Shown piece by piece: positions 1 through 5,967 of a DNA stretch of 33,617 nucleotides (position 1 is the stretch's first letter; every line of letters starts with the position of its first letter). The DNA comes from Candidatus Gastranaerophilales bacterium. GTDB lineage: Bacteria > Cyanobacteriota > Vampirovibrionia > Gastranaerophilales > Gastranaerophilaceae. The stretch lies in assembly GCA_944323675.1 (NCBI GenBank), contig CALUTK010000018.1, positions 1 through 33,617 on the forward strand. The letters are read 5' to 3'. Below the pieces are notes generated by a model that was not told the origin of the DNA, made no database searches, and saw nothing but the letters and a program-made list of their open reading frames with translations. A program made the position numbers and the translations under genes.

Positions 1-295
1 CTTCTCTCACTGTTCCGCCGTCGCCGCCGCCTATGACAAGTACGGATTTCGGACATTTGTGGTTCATCATCGGAATGTGCGCTATCATTTCGTGATAATG
101 ATATTCATCGCCTTCCGTGGTCATCATTAAGTCATCAAGCGTTAAGACTCGGCCGAGGCTGCTTTCGGTTTCAAAAATTTCGACTTTCTGAAAATCCGAT
201 TGCTCAGAAAATAAAACCTTTCCTGCCTTGATTGCAATCCCGAATCCTGACGGGGTAATTTCGTGATAATATCCGTTTTCTATTCCGTTTGTCAT
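1..295 (-). CDS. speE: Spermidine synthase, N-terminal part (runs off the window)
   Basis: Only the first 98 codons are present; the rest lies beyond the left edge. The protein opens with a beta-strand domain (residues about 8-60, GYYHEITPSGFGIAIK, then the segment ending GRVLTLDDLMMTTEGDEYHYHEM), the tetramerisation and substrate-binding start of polyamine aminopropyltransferases. It then reaches the Rossmann core with the nucleotide-binding glycine motif VIGGGDGGTVRE at the edge. The family transfers an aminopropyl group from decarboxylated S-adenosylmethionine to putrescine in the cytoplasm. The conserved H-Y/HHEM and GGGDGG motifs make the family clear; which polyamine it makes cannot be told from this fragment. 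The start is the ATG with AAGGAG 11 bases upstream. It sits 51 bases downstream of the HIT gene on the same strand, so the two may be co-transcribed. Confidence 0.93.
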   Translation of the reverse strand, partial: MTNGIENGYYHEITPSGFGIAIKAGKVLFSEQSDFQKVEIFETESSLGRVLTLDDLMMTTEGDEYHYHEMIAHIPMMNHKCPKSVLVIGGGDGGTVRE

Positions 296-346
296 TTTAT
301 TTAATTCTCCTTATTAAATTTAATTATCCGCCGGTATGCGGCATTT

Positions 347-661
347 CTAATTCTTTCCTAAAACATGGATATGCAGGTGAAAAACTTCCTGCCCTGCTTC
401 TTTTCCGGTATTAATCTGTGTTCTGTAGGATTTCAGTCCTGCTTTTTTTGCGGCTTCTTTTACGCCCATCAGAAGTTCACCCATAAGATTTTTGTCCTCA
501 AGTTCGTTCAAAGATGCAACGTGAACTCTTGGAACAACAAGCAGATGAACCGGCGCTTTTGGATTAATATCCTTAAATACAACCAGATGTTCGTTTTCGT
601 AAACAAATTCCGTCCCGAAATCGCCGTTTATAATCTTACAAAAAATACACTCGTCGTTCAT
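347..661 (-). CDS. HIT family nucleotide hydrolase (HinT-like)
   Basis: This 104-residue protein is a histidine-triad hydrolase. It starts MNDECIFCKI, the usual HinT opening, and carries the triad HLHIH at residues 95-99 followed by VLG, which is the active site of the family. HinT enzymes cleave adenosine 5'-phosphoramidates and similar nucleotides in the cytoplasm; the exact substrate here is unknown. A longer reading frame begins 19 codons upstream, but the ATG chosen has GAGGG seven bases before it and gives the standard N-terminus and length. A palindromic TATAAT-containing -10 lies around 676-685. It precedes spermidine synthase by 51 bases on the same strand. Confidence 0.93.
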   Translation of the reverse strand: MNDECIFCKIINGDFGTEFVYENEHLVVFKDINPKAPVHLLVVPRVHVASLNELEDKNLMGELLMGVKEAAKKAGLKSYRTQINTGKEAGQEVFHLHIHVLGKN

Positions 662-833
662 ATTTATCCCTCTCTTATTATAATAAGCAATTTTATAATG
701 CCCGTCTTCAAAAATCAAGGATTAAAAAATAAAAATTACCAAATACTCCTATATTAACATAGACCTAAAGGGGATTATTTGAACAGAAAAAACAATTACA
801 ATTTCAGTATAATAATTTTTTGGAGTATTTTGT

Positions 834-1142
834 ATGTTGACCGGAAATAATTATCACGATTGCAGCAGATACAATCGCTTGGAAATGAAAAATGTGAATA
901 AAGATATCGTCGGGTGGCTTGAAGATATCGTAGAAGAAAACAACAGCCGCATTGAACGTAAAGAATGGAAAAGCAAATATAACAGCTATGTTGTGTATGA
1001 TTATGAACCCTTCTGTACTGACGGGTTTGAAATCAACCTTGTTATAACGTCATATGATCAGGCCTATCTTAATTTCATAAAATATCTTTATGAAGAAAAA
1101 GTAAGTACAATAGAATACCTGAACAGCTGTATCGGACAGTAG
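834..1142 (+). CDS. Small acidic protein of unknown function
   Basis: A 102-residue soluble protein that I do not recognise. It is rich in Asn, Tyr and Glu, has no membrane segment or signal peptide, and has predicted amphipathic stretches around residues 15-45 (KNVNKDIVGWLEDIVEENN) and 75-100. Reality as a gene is supported by GGAG eight bases before the ATG, a TATAAT box at 808-813, and a strong terminator 45 bases after the stop. It stands alone between the HIT gene (divergent) and the small helix-turn-helix gene (convergent). Confidence 0.7.
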   Translation: MLTGNNYHDCSRYNRLEMKNVNKDIVGWLEDIVEENNSRIERKEWKSKYNSYVVYDYEPFCTDGFEINLVITSYDQAYLNFIKYLYEEKVSTIEYLNSCIGQ

Positions 1143-1186
1143 TTTGTAGTTTATCCGGCAGAAAACTTCGACACCGGAAAAAATGA

Positions 1187-1209
1187 GGCGGGGATTTACC
1201 CCGCCTTTT
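1187..1209. terminator. Bidirectional intrinsic terminator
   Basis: Perfect 7-bp GC stem GGCGGGG/CCCCGCC with a five-base loop, followed by TTTT on the plus strand and by TCATTTTTT on the minus strand. It sits between two convergent genes (ending 1142 and 1213) and can stop transcription of both. Confidence 0.9.
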
Positions 1210-1212
1210 AAA

Positions 1213-1419
1213 TCAAATAATGTTTAGCTGTGTCAGTCTAAACAAGGAACCTGCGAAATGTTTTTTCTCGCATTTTTTATTGATTGAATTTACAGTTTTA
1301 TTAACTTTATCTTCAGGAATTTTAAGGCATTCGGCTATTCCGGAAATGGAATAGCCGGTTATGCCCATAACAGCTACTCTTAATTCTATGTCTGTTAAAT
1401 CCTGTATTGATTCTATCAT
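1213..1419 (-). CDS. Small LuxR/sigma-region-4-like helix-turn-helix protein
   Basis: A 68-residue protein with a single helix-turn-helix: residues about 8-22 form the first helix (LTDIELRVAVMGITG), and YSISGIAECLKIPEDKVNKTVNSINKK resembles the scaffold-recognition helix pair of LuxR/GerE or sigma-70 region 4 domains. No sensor domain is present, so it would be a stand-alone DNA-binding protein. The ATG has AAGGAC seven bases upstream. It is driven by the best sigma-70 promoter in the window (1451-1479). It is divergent from an Xre-type regulator 80 bases away and shares the intergenic region with it. The targets cannot be told from sequence. Confidence 0.75.
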   Translation of the reverse strand: MIESIQDLTDIELRVAVMGITGYSISGIAECLKIPEDKVNKTVNSINKKCEKKHFAGSLFRLTQLNII

Positions 1420-1450
1420 GTCTAGTCCTTATAAATACCAACCTGTCATA

Positions 1451-1479
1451 ATTATAAGACTAAGGAGAAATTTTGTCAA
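1451..1479 (-). promoter_or_regulatory. Perfect sigma-70 consensus promoter for the small HTH gene
   Basis: On the minus strand TTGACA (1474-1479), a 17-base spacer, then TATAAT (1451-1456), with both hexamers matching consensus fully. The start site is expected near 1444, about 25 bases before the ATG of the gene ending at 1213. It overlaps the upstream region of the plus-strand Xre regulator, so either HTH protein could control it. Confidence 0.9.
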
Positions 1480-1498
1480 TAGTGTAATACTTATAACT

Positions 1499-1717
1499 AT
1501 GTATAAGTCAGATGAAATACTTAAACAATTTGGAAGGAATGTTAAAGCTGAACGAGTTAGAAAGGGTTATACTCAAGAAGTTTTAGCTGAAATGATGGAT
1601 ATCAATAGTGAATACATCAGCAAAATTGAACGCGGGCTCGAAAACATGTCTTTGAAGAAAATCGTTAACCTCGCGAACTTTCTTGAAGCTGATTTGAAAG
1701 ATATTTTGCGGTTTTAA
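1499..1717 (+). CDS. Xre/Cro-C1 family transcriptional regulator
   Basis: A 72-residue protein consisting of a lambda-repressor-like helix-turn-helix: residues about 8-65 cover GRNVKAERVRKGYTQEVLAEMMDINSEYISKIERG, with the TQEVLAEMMDI helix and the recognition helix SEYISKIERG, ending LEADLKDILRF. No second domain. The start ATG at 1499 gives the compact domain length; a longer frame upstream lies over the divergent promoter and is unlikely to be translated. No clear Shine-Dalgarno precedes this ATG. It ends ten bases before the triplicated antisense array begins, so a regulatory or co-inheritance link to that array is possible but not shown. Confidence 0.85.
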   Translation: MYKSDEILKQFGRNVKAERVRKGYTQEVLAEMMDINSEYISKIERGLENMSLKKIVNLANFLEADLKDILRF

Positions 1718-1727
1718 TCCGCAACAC

Positions 1728-1875
1728 TTGAAATTTTCTGAAAATATGTTAAAATAAATATATAGGGGGAAACCCTGAAGAAATGCAGCTTCCTTAGGAC
1801 TTCACTTCGTACCCTATAAGAAAAGATAAATTAAATTTAAAAGTGCTATCAGTACCTTGATGGCACTTTTAATTA
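1728..1875 (+). ncRNA. Antisense RNA of unit 1 with its promoter
   Basis: Promoter TTGAAA (1728-1733), 16-base spacer, TAAAAT (1750-1755); the RNA should start near 1762. The 5' TATAGGG pairs with CCCTATA around 1812-1818, enclosing a GGAA/TTCC-type inner pairing. The RNA ends in hairpin 1839-1870 (AAAAGTGCTATCA against TGATGGCACTTTT, one G-U pair). Expected length is about 110 nt. It is complementary to the stop-codon end and middle of the minus-strand ORF at 1814-1888. Inferred role: antitoxin RNA repressing that ORF. Confidence 0.75.
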
Positions 1876-1888
1876 TCCGTCTTTTCAT
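1814..1888 (-). CDS. 24-residue hydrophobic basic peptide, candidate type I toxin (unit 1)
   Basis: The ORF begins MKRRIIKSAIKV and ends with LIYLFL: a basic N-terminus followed by one hydrophobic helix, the usual make-up of membrane-acting type I toxins. It is preceded by GGAGGTG at an ideal distance and by its own promoter (TATAAT at 1965-1970 and TTGGAA at 1988-1993 on the minus strand, 17-base spacer). The leader can fold so that CACTTCC and CAGAC pair with GGAGGTG and GTCTG, hiding the ribosome-binding site. The stop codon lies inside the antisense RNA. Beyond the stop, the TATAGGG...CCCTATA stem followed by ATTTATTTT may terminate this mRNA. Confidence 0.7.
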   Translation of the reverse strand: MKRRIIKSAIKVLIALLNLIYLFL

Positions 1889-1964
1889 TTTCTCACCTCC
1901 TTTCAGACCGCTTTCTCCGTAATTTGCGTGTGTCTGCGGAAGTGTCGGGTACAACCCTGAAATA

Positions 1965-1993
1965 ATTATACCATAAATTAATAATAGTTCCAA
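1965..1993 (-). promoter_or_regulatory. Promoter of peptide mRNA, unit 1
   Basis: Minus strand TTGGAA, 17 bases, TATAAT; start site expected near 1958, about 70 bases before the peptide ATG. The long leader contains the ribosome-binding-site hairpin. Equivalent promoters with the same spacing lie at 2252-2280 and 2571-2599. Confidence 0.8.
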
Positions 1994-2014
1994 TTTATTA
2001 ATAATCGTGAGGGC

Positions 2015-2165
2015 TTGAAATATTTTGAAAAGTACGTTATAATAAAAGTATAGGGGGAAGCCCTGAAGAAGTTGAGGTTCTCCAGAGCTTCACTTAGTAC
2101 CCTATAAGAATAAAAGGACAATTTTAAGAGTCGCAATCACCGCTATGATTGCGGCTTTTATTATT
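2015..2165 (+). ncRNA. Antisense RNA of unit 2 with its promoter
   Basis: Promoter TTGAAA (2015-2020), 17-base spacer, TATAAT (2038-2043), nearly full consensus; the RNA should start near 2050. It opens TATAGGGGGAAGCCC and later has GCTTCACTTAGTACCCTATA, so the outer TATAGGG/CCCTATA and inner GAAGC/GCTTC stems both form. The terminator hairpin (about 2129-2158, GTCGCAATCA with TGATTGCGGC, then TTTTATTATTT) has a different sequence from unit 1 but keeps its pairing. Confidence 0.78.
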
Positions 2166-2179
2166 TGTCTAATTCTCAT
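2102..2179 (-). CDS. 25-residue hydrophobic basic peptide, candidate type I toxin (unit 2)
   Basis: The ORF begins MRIRQIIKAAII and ends KIVLLFL, closely like unit 1 in pattern (basic start, Ile/Val/Ala/Leu helix, LFL end) though many residues differ. GGAGGTGG lies five bases before the ATG. The promoter is TTGGAA (2275-2280), 17 bases, TATAGT (2252-2257) on the minus strand. The leader differs in sequence from units 1 and 3, yet CCACC and ACCTC can still pair with GGTGG and GAGGT over the ribosome-binding site. The last codons and stop overlap the antisense RNA. Confidence 0.7.
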   Translation of the reverse strand: MRIRQIIKAAIIAVIATLKIVLLFL

Positions 2180-2301
2180 ATTACCACCTCCTTCCACCGA
2201 TTTCCTAGTTAAATACGTGGGTGGGTGAGGTTGTGGTACTACCCTGTAAAAACTATACCATAAATTAATAATAATTCCAATTTATTAATAATCGTGAAGA
2301 C

Positions 2302-2445
2302 TTGAAAAATTTTGAAAAGTACGGTATAATAAAAATATAGGGGGAAGCCCCAACAACGGCAATTTGATTGAGGCTTCACTTCGTACCCTATAAGATTATG
2401 ACTTTAAGAAAAGTTCCAGTATCTCAAGTGCTGGAGCTTTTTCTT
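2302..2445 (+). ncRNA. Antisense RNA of unit 3 with its promoter
   Basis: Promoter TTGAAA (2302-2307), 17-base spacer, TATAAT (2325-2330); the RNA should start near 2337. The conserved ATATAGGGGGAAGCCCC start and GGCTTCACTTCGTACCCTATA segment again form nested stems. The terminator hairpin is about 2409-2441 (AAGTTCCAGTA with TGCTGGAGCTTTTT). Expected length is about 105 nt, antisense to the 3' half of the ORF at 2396-2494. Confidence 0.77.
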
Positions 2446-2494
2446 TATACCATTGAATTATAAAATCCAACAGCAATAAAACACATAATCTCAT
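2396..2494 (-). CDS. 32-residue peptide, divergent candidate toxin (unit 3)
   Basis: The ORF begins MRLCVLLLLDFIIQW and ends ELFLKS. It keeps the GGAGGTG site and an mRNA leader nearly identical to unit 1 (hairpin CACTTCC-G-CAGAC with GTCTG-AAA-GGAGGTG), but its hydrophobic part is at the N-terminus and the C-terminal half is charged. The expected shared ending is altered, so it may be a diverged or inactivated copy, or a different peptide class. Its promoter is TTGGAA (2594-2599), 17 bases, TATGAT (2571-2576). It lies just downstream of rnhC on the same strand, so read-through from rnhC could add to its transcription. Confidence 0.5.
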   Translation of the reverse strand: MRLCVLLLLDFIIQWYKEKAPALEILELFLKS

Positions 2495-2610
2495 CGCTTC
2501 ACCTCCTTTCAGACCGCTTTCTTCGTAATTTGCGTGTGTCTGCGGAAGTGTAGGGCACTACCCTGCAAAAATCATACCATAAATTAATAATATTTCCAAT
2601 TTACAGCAGA

Positions 2611-3243
2611 TTAAACTTCATTATATGTTTTAAAATGGGTTTTGCATACTTCTTTCAATCTGTCTTTTCCGTATTTTGAGATGAATTCGGCGGCACAGTC
2701 TTTCACCTGTGCGGCGCAGCCTTTCGGAAAAGCTATCCCGTATTTATTCTGCATATCTGAAATCTTATGCACAAACGCTGCCCGGGCAAGAATAGATGCC
2801 GCGGCAACCGCTATATCACTTTCACCTCTGACCATCTGATCTAATTTAATCTCCCGGCCTTTTTTCATCAAGGCGTCCTGTATAAAGTGGTCGTTGCCGA
2901 ATTTGTCGGAAATCGCGTATGTGCAGGAATTTTTTTCAAGAATATTTTCAATTGTTCTGGCATGTCCCCAGGCAAGAAGTTTATTAAGGTTTTTTATATT
3001 TCCGTATAACTCATTATATTTTCCGTTCGAAATTGCAATAACCGAATGGGGCGCGCGTTCTTTTATAATCGGTTCCAGCGTAAGGATTTTTTTATCGGTA
3101 ATTTTTTTGCTGTCCTTAATTCCGAGTTCCGCAAAAAACGCGGCGGACTCTTCGTCTACAAGAACCCCTGCAATAACAAGAGGCCCGAAAAAATCGCCCT
3201 TTCCTGATTCATCAACTCCTATGTGCGGTATAAATTTTTCCAT
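2611..3243 (-). CDS. rnhC: Ribonuclease HIII, catalytic domain only
   Basis: A 210-residue RNase H that cuts the RNA strand of RNA-DNA hybrids in the cytoplasm. GVDESGKGDFFGPLVIAG (residues 9-26) is the HIII signature, with catalytic D11 and E12; SDKFGND (112-118, D113) and GESD (140-143) supply the other acidic residues. The family normally has about 300 residues with a TBP-like substrate-binding domain before the catalytic part; here the catalytic motif starts at residue 9, so that domain is absent. The ATG overlaps the TAA of the upstream PBP1A gene by one base (TAATG), which indicates translational coupling and fixes the start. Type HII is the alternative, but GKGDFFGP favours HIII. Confidence 0.92.
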   Translation of the reverse strand: MEKFIPHIGVDESGKGDFFGPLVIAGVLVDEESAAFFAELGIKDSKKITDKKILTLEPIIKERAPHSVIAISNGKYNELYGNIKNLNKLLAWGHARTIENILEKNSCTYAISDKFGNDHFIQDALMKKGREIKLDQMVRGESDIAVAAASILARAAFVHKISDMQNKYGIAFPKGCAAQVKDCAAEFISKYGKDRLKEVCKTHFKTYNEV

Positions 3244-5426
3244 TAATTTAAACTCTCCGGTATTGCCATCGGTATCGGGGTAGGCGCCTTAGGGGCAGGA
3301 GGTTCCGCCGGCTGAACAATAGGCTGGGTCTGATTCTGTTCTTTGAAATTCTGGAGCACTTCTTTCGGTGTTTTTGCCTCATTCATCAAAGGTATCGGTG
3401 CATATTTGTTGATTTCATTAGAAATTTCCGTCGGATTTGACGGGGCTTCTTCTTTTGGTGCGGTTCCAGATTCTGCTTCGGCTTCTTCAGGCGTCTCTTC
3501 CTGATAAACTCTTATGCTGCCCGGTTTTAATTTGAACGGCATTAATGGGATTTCAGGATAATTGAAATCGACATTTCCGTAAGGTTTTGTCGCAACTTTC
3601 ATAACATCGCGCCAGATGAGTGCCGGCACAGTTCCACCTTGAATGGAGCGCATAACAGAGTTGTCATCGTTTCCGACCCACACTCCTGTTACAACATTCG
3701 GGGTGTAGCCCACAAAACTTGCGTCTTTATAATCATCTGTTGTACCGGTTTTACCTGCCGCAGGTTTCCCGATATTTGCGGCTGCCCCTGTTCCGTGTTC
3801 AATTACTGTACGCAGCATTGCAGTCATTTCGGCAGCTGTTTTAAGACTCAATTGTCTGGAAACTTTTGTTTTTGGTGCTCTATATACAACTTTTCCTCGG
3901 GAGGTTTCAATTCTTTCGATTGCGTAAGGCTGGACAACGTAGCCTCCGTTTGCAAATGCGCCGTATGCCCTTGCAAGTTCAAATAGTTTAACACCGTTGG
4001 AGCCGAGTGCGATTGTGTAATCGTATTCAAGCGGGGTCGTAATTCCGAGAACTCTTGCAACCTGAATTACCGCACGGATTCCGACTTCCTGAATTAATCT
4101 GACTGCACAAACGTTAGATGATACCATCAGGGCTGAATAGACAGGTATTTCACCTCTGTATTTGGAAGCATAGTTTCTCGGAGCCCAGTCACCGATTTTT
4201 ATTGGTGCATCTTCTATCATATCATTCGGTGATATGCCTTTTTCCATAGCTGCAGCATATACAAACGGTTTGAATGCCGAACCTGACGGTCTTATTGCCT
4301 GAACACGGTCGTACTGGGTTTGCGTATAATCTTTTCCGCCTGCGTAGGCAAGAATTTTTCCGTCAATAGGGGAGAATGAGAATACCGCCGCCTGATGATT
4401 AGGTCTTGTCAGACCGTATGCTCTCATGTTTTTTAAGATTGCTTCATTCACGGCAACCTGTGTTTTATAGTCAATTGTTGTGACAACTTTGTAGCCGCCC
4501 TGCGAAATATCAGTTTCGTCAAACCCTAGTTTTTCAAGTTCCTTTAATACATAATCACAGAAATAAGGGGCTTTGTTGGTTGTGTAAAACCGCGGAACTG
4601 ATGTAAGATTTACTTTTGCGTTTTTTGCTTTTTCATACTGGTCTTTTGTAATGTATTTCATCTTATACATACGTCCCAGAACCTGATTGCGGCGCTGGAC
4701 TGCAAGTTTCATATTATTAAACGGCGAATAAACGCTCGGTGCCTGAGGGAGCCCTGCAATAAGCGCAAGTTCCGGCAGTGTGCATTCTTTCAGATGTTTA
4801 TTAAAATAAATCTGCGCTGCGGCTTCAACGCCATAGGCGCCTGAGCCGAGGTAGACATTATTCATATACATTTCAAGAATTTGGTCTTTTGAAATGGTTT
4901 TTTCAATTCTTGCAGCAACAACCAGTTCTCTGATTTTTCTGTCAAAGGTTCTTTCGTTGGAGAGGAACAAAATCCTTGCGAGCTGCTGGGTAATTGTACT
5001 TGCACCCTGTACAACACGGCCTGCCAGAATGTTTTGCACAGTAGAACGCGCAAGACCTGTTATATCGTAACCTTTGTGCTTATAAAAATTTTTGTCTTCC
5101 GTCGCAATAAGTGCGTTAATAAAATCCTGAGGAACATCCTGTATTTCAATTTTTTTAAATGTGTATGCTGTAAAAGTTTTTATAATTTCACCGTCAGAAG
5201 AATAGAACTGGGTAACAATGTTAGGCTTAAAGCCTTCAAGATTCTTTATCGGCGAAAGCGAGGAAAGATAAAGGTTAAACGCAACACCTGCCGCCAGAAC
5301 ACATGCCGCGCCGAAAATCATAAGATTTCTTATATCAGCCATAATGCCTGAATCTCTTTTGGAAATATTTTTCTTTGCCAGATTTTTGGCAGACATTTTT
5401 TTGTCGGTTCTTTTAATCCTAACCAT
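3243..5426 (-). CDS. mrcA: Penicillin-binding protein 1A, bifunctional peptidoglycan synthase
   Basis: A 727-residue class A PBP that polymerises glycan strands and crosslinks peptides outside the inner membrane. A basic cytoplasmic start (KRTDKKMSAK) is followed by one membrane anchor (about 33-55). The GT51 transglycosylase covers about 70-250, with catalytic E110 in ATEDKNFY and GASTITQQLARILF at 141-154. The transpeptidase domain has SAFK (S383 nucleophile, K386), SSN at 436-438 and KTGT at 559-562. A long Pro/Glu-rich C-terminal tail (about 630-727) is low complexity and probably flexible. AAGGAG precedes the ATG. It is the first gene of a two-gene unit with rnhC, overlapping by one base. 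Confidence 0.96.
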   Translation of the reverse strand: MVRIKRTDKKMSAKNLAKKNISKRDSGIMADIRNLMIFGAACVLAAGVAFNLYLSSLSPIKNLEGFKPNIVTQFYSSDGEIIKTFTAYTFKKIEIQDVPQDFINALIATEDKNFYKHKGYDITGLARSTVQNILAGRVVQGASTITQQLARILFLSNERTFDRKIRELVVAARIEKTISKDQILEMYMNNVYLGSGAYGVEAAAQIYFNKHLKECTLPELALIAGLPQAPSVYSPFNNMKLAVQRRNQVLGRMYKMKYITKDQYEKAKNAKVNLTSVPRFYTTNKAPYFCDYVLKELEKLGFDETDISQGGYKVVTTIDYKTQVAVNEAILKNMRAYGLTRPNHQAAVFSFSPIDGKILAYAGGKDYTQTQYDRVQAIRPSGSAFKPFVYAAAMEKGISPNDMIEDAPIKIGDWAPRNYASKYRGEIPVYSALMVSSNVCAVRLIQEVGIRAVIQVARVLGITTPLEYDYTIALGSNGVKLFELARAYGAFANGGYVVQPYAIERIETSRGKVVYRAPKTKVSRQLSLKTAAEMTAMLRTVIEHGTGAAANIGKPAAGKTGTTDDYKDASFVGYTPNVVTGVWVGNDDNSVMRSIQGGTVPALIWRDVMKVATKPYGNVDFNYPEIPLMPFKLKPGSIRVYQEETPEEAEAESGTAPKEEAPSNPTEISNEINKYAPIPLMNEAKTPKEVLQNFKEQNQTQPIVQPAEPPAPKAPTPIPMAIPESLN

Positions 5427-5517
5427 TTGCTACTCCTTATTTCTGTCGCTTTAAACATTGCGAAAGAAGATTACCAGAACATTTTATTATAAATTTTTTA
5501 TATTAGCAAATTCTTTA

Positions 5518-5532
5518 TGATATCATAATATT
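5518..5532 (+). promoter_or_regulatory. Extended -10 box, leaderless start
   Basis: TGA-TATCAT-AATATT-ATG: the -10 hexamer ends six bases before the start codon at 5533, and no Shine-Dalgarno is present, so the mRNA should begin at or beside the ATG. Confidence 0.6.
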
Positions 5533-5925
5533 ATGTTTGATTTTTTATGTTCAATAGTGAACGAAATAAGGTCGTATTTTGTGCCGGAACAGGTCATTTA
5601 TGAAGTAACGGGAGAATGCAAAAAGTGCGGCAAGTGCTGTAATTATATGTACAGTGTTGATACATATACCGAAAAAGAATTTAAGATAATGCAGTTTCTT
5701 TTCCCGACGTACAGAAGATTTTACATAAAAGGAAAAGATGAAGAGGGGAATCTTATTTTTGCGTGTAAACTTGTGACGCCCGATGGATTGTGTTCCGATT
5801 ACAAACACCGCCCGCGGATGTGCAGGAATTATCCGGCAAGACGCGTCGCCTACAGGGCAGAACTCCACGAAGGCTGCGGCTATAAAGTGAATGTCAAAAC
5901 TTTTGAGGATTACTTAAAAAAGTAA
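5533..5925 (+). CDS. YkgJ-type CxxCxxCC zinc/iron-chelating domain protein
   Basis: A 130-residue cytoplasmic protein of the YkgJ (CxxCxxCC) family. The N-terminal cluster is CKKCGKCC (C29, C32, C35, C36), with further cysteines at C78, C87, C97 (HRPRMCRNYP) and C115 (GCGY), the spacing typical of the family. These residues are thought to bind Zn or an Fe-S cluster; the role in the cell is not known. It has no ribosome-binding site and instead an extended -10 exactly six bases upstream, so a leaderless mRNA is likely. Carbonic anhydrase follows 42 bases later on the same strand, preceded by its own ribosome-binding site. Confidence 0.9.
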   Translation: MFDFLCSIVNEIRSYFVPEQVIYEVTGECKKCGKCCNYMYSVDTYTEKEFKIMQFLFPTYRRFYIKGKDEEGNLIFACKLVTPDGLCSDYKHRPRMCRNYPARRVAYRAELHEGCGYKVNVKTFEDYLKK

Positions 5926-5967
5926 TGTGCTTATTTATGTTATAATTCTTTAAAAAGGAGGGCGGAT

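Larger units (their letters stand above)
1728..2600. repeat. Three tandem 287-nt units: candidate type I toxin-antitoxin array
   Basis: The plus-strand -35 boxes lie at 1728, 2015 and 2302, an exact 287-base period. Each unit holds the same parts in the same order. On the plus strand: promoter TTGAAA-16/17-TAWAAT, a short RNA opening TATAGGGGG and containing GTACCCTATA, and an intrinsic terminator. On the minus strand: promoter TTGGAA-17-TATRAT-like, a roughly 70-base leader, GGAGGTG and a 24-32 codon ORF whose end overlaps the plus-strand RNA. Units are separated by an AT-rich repeat (ATAAATTAATAAT, then AATTTATTAATAAT). The architecture matches convergent type I toxin-antitoxin loci such as par/Fst or aapA/IsoA; toxicity is inferred, not shown. 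Confidence 0.8.

Noticed and set aside
365-757. Plus-strand open frame of about 130 codons opposite the HIT gene
   Set aside because: It is antisense to a clear HIT protein, has no ribosome-binding site and a composition typical of a shadow frame.
1728-2600. CRISPR array or simple satellite repeat
   Set aside because: Only three units of 287 bases, with conserved promoters, ORFs and terminators rather than short repeats separated by unique spacers.
5034-5351. Cys/Arg-rich open frame opposite the PBP1A N-terminus
   Set aside because: Shadow of the membrane-anchor and glycosyltransferase codons of PBP1A; no start signal.
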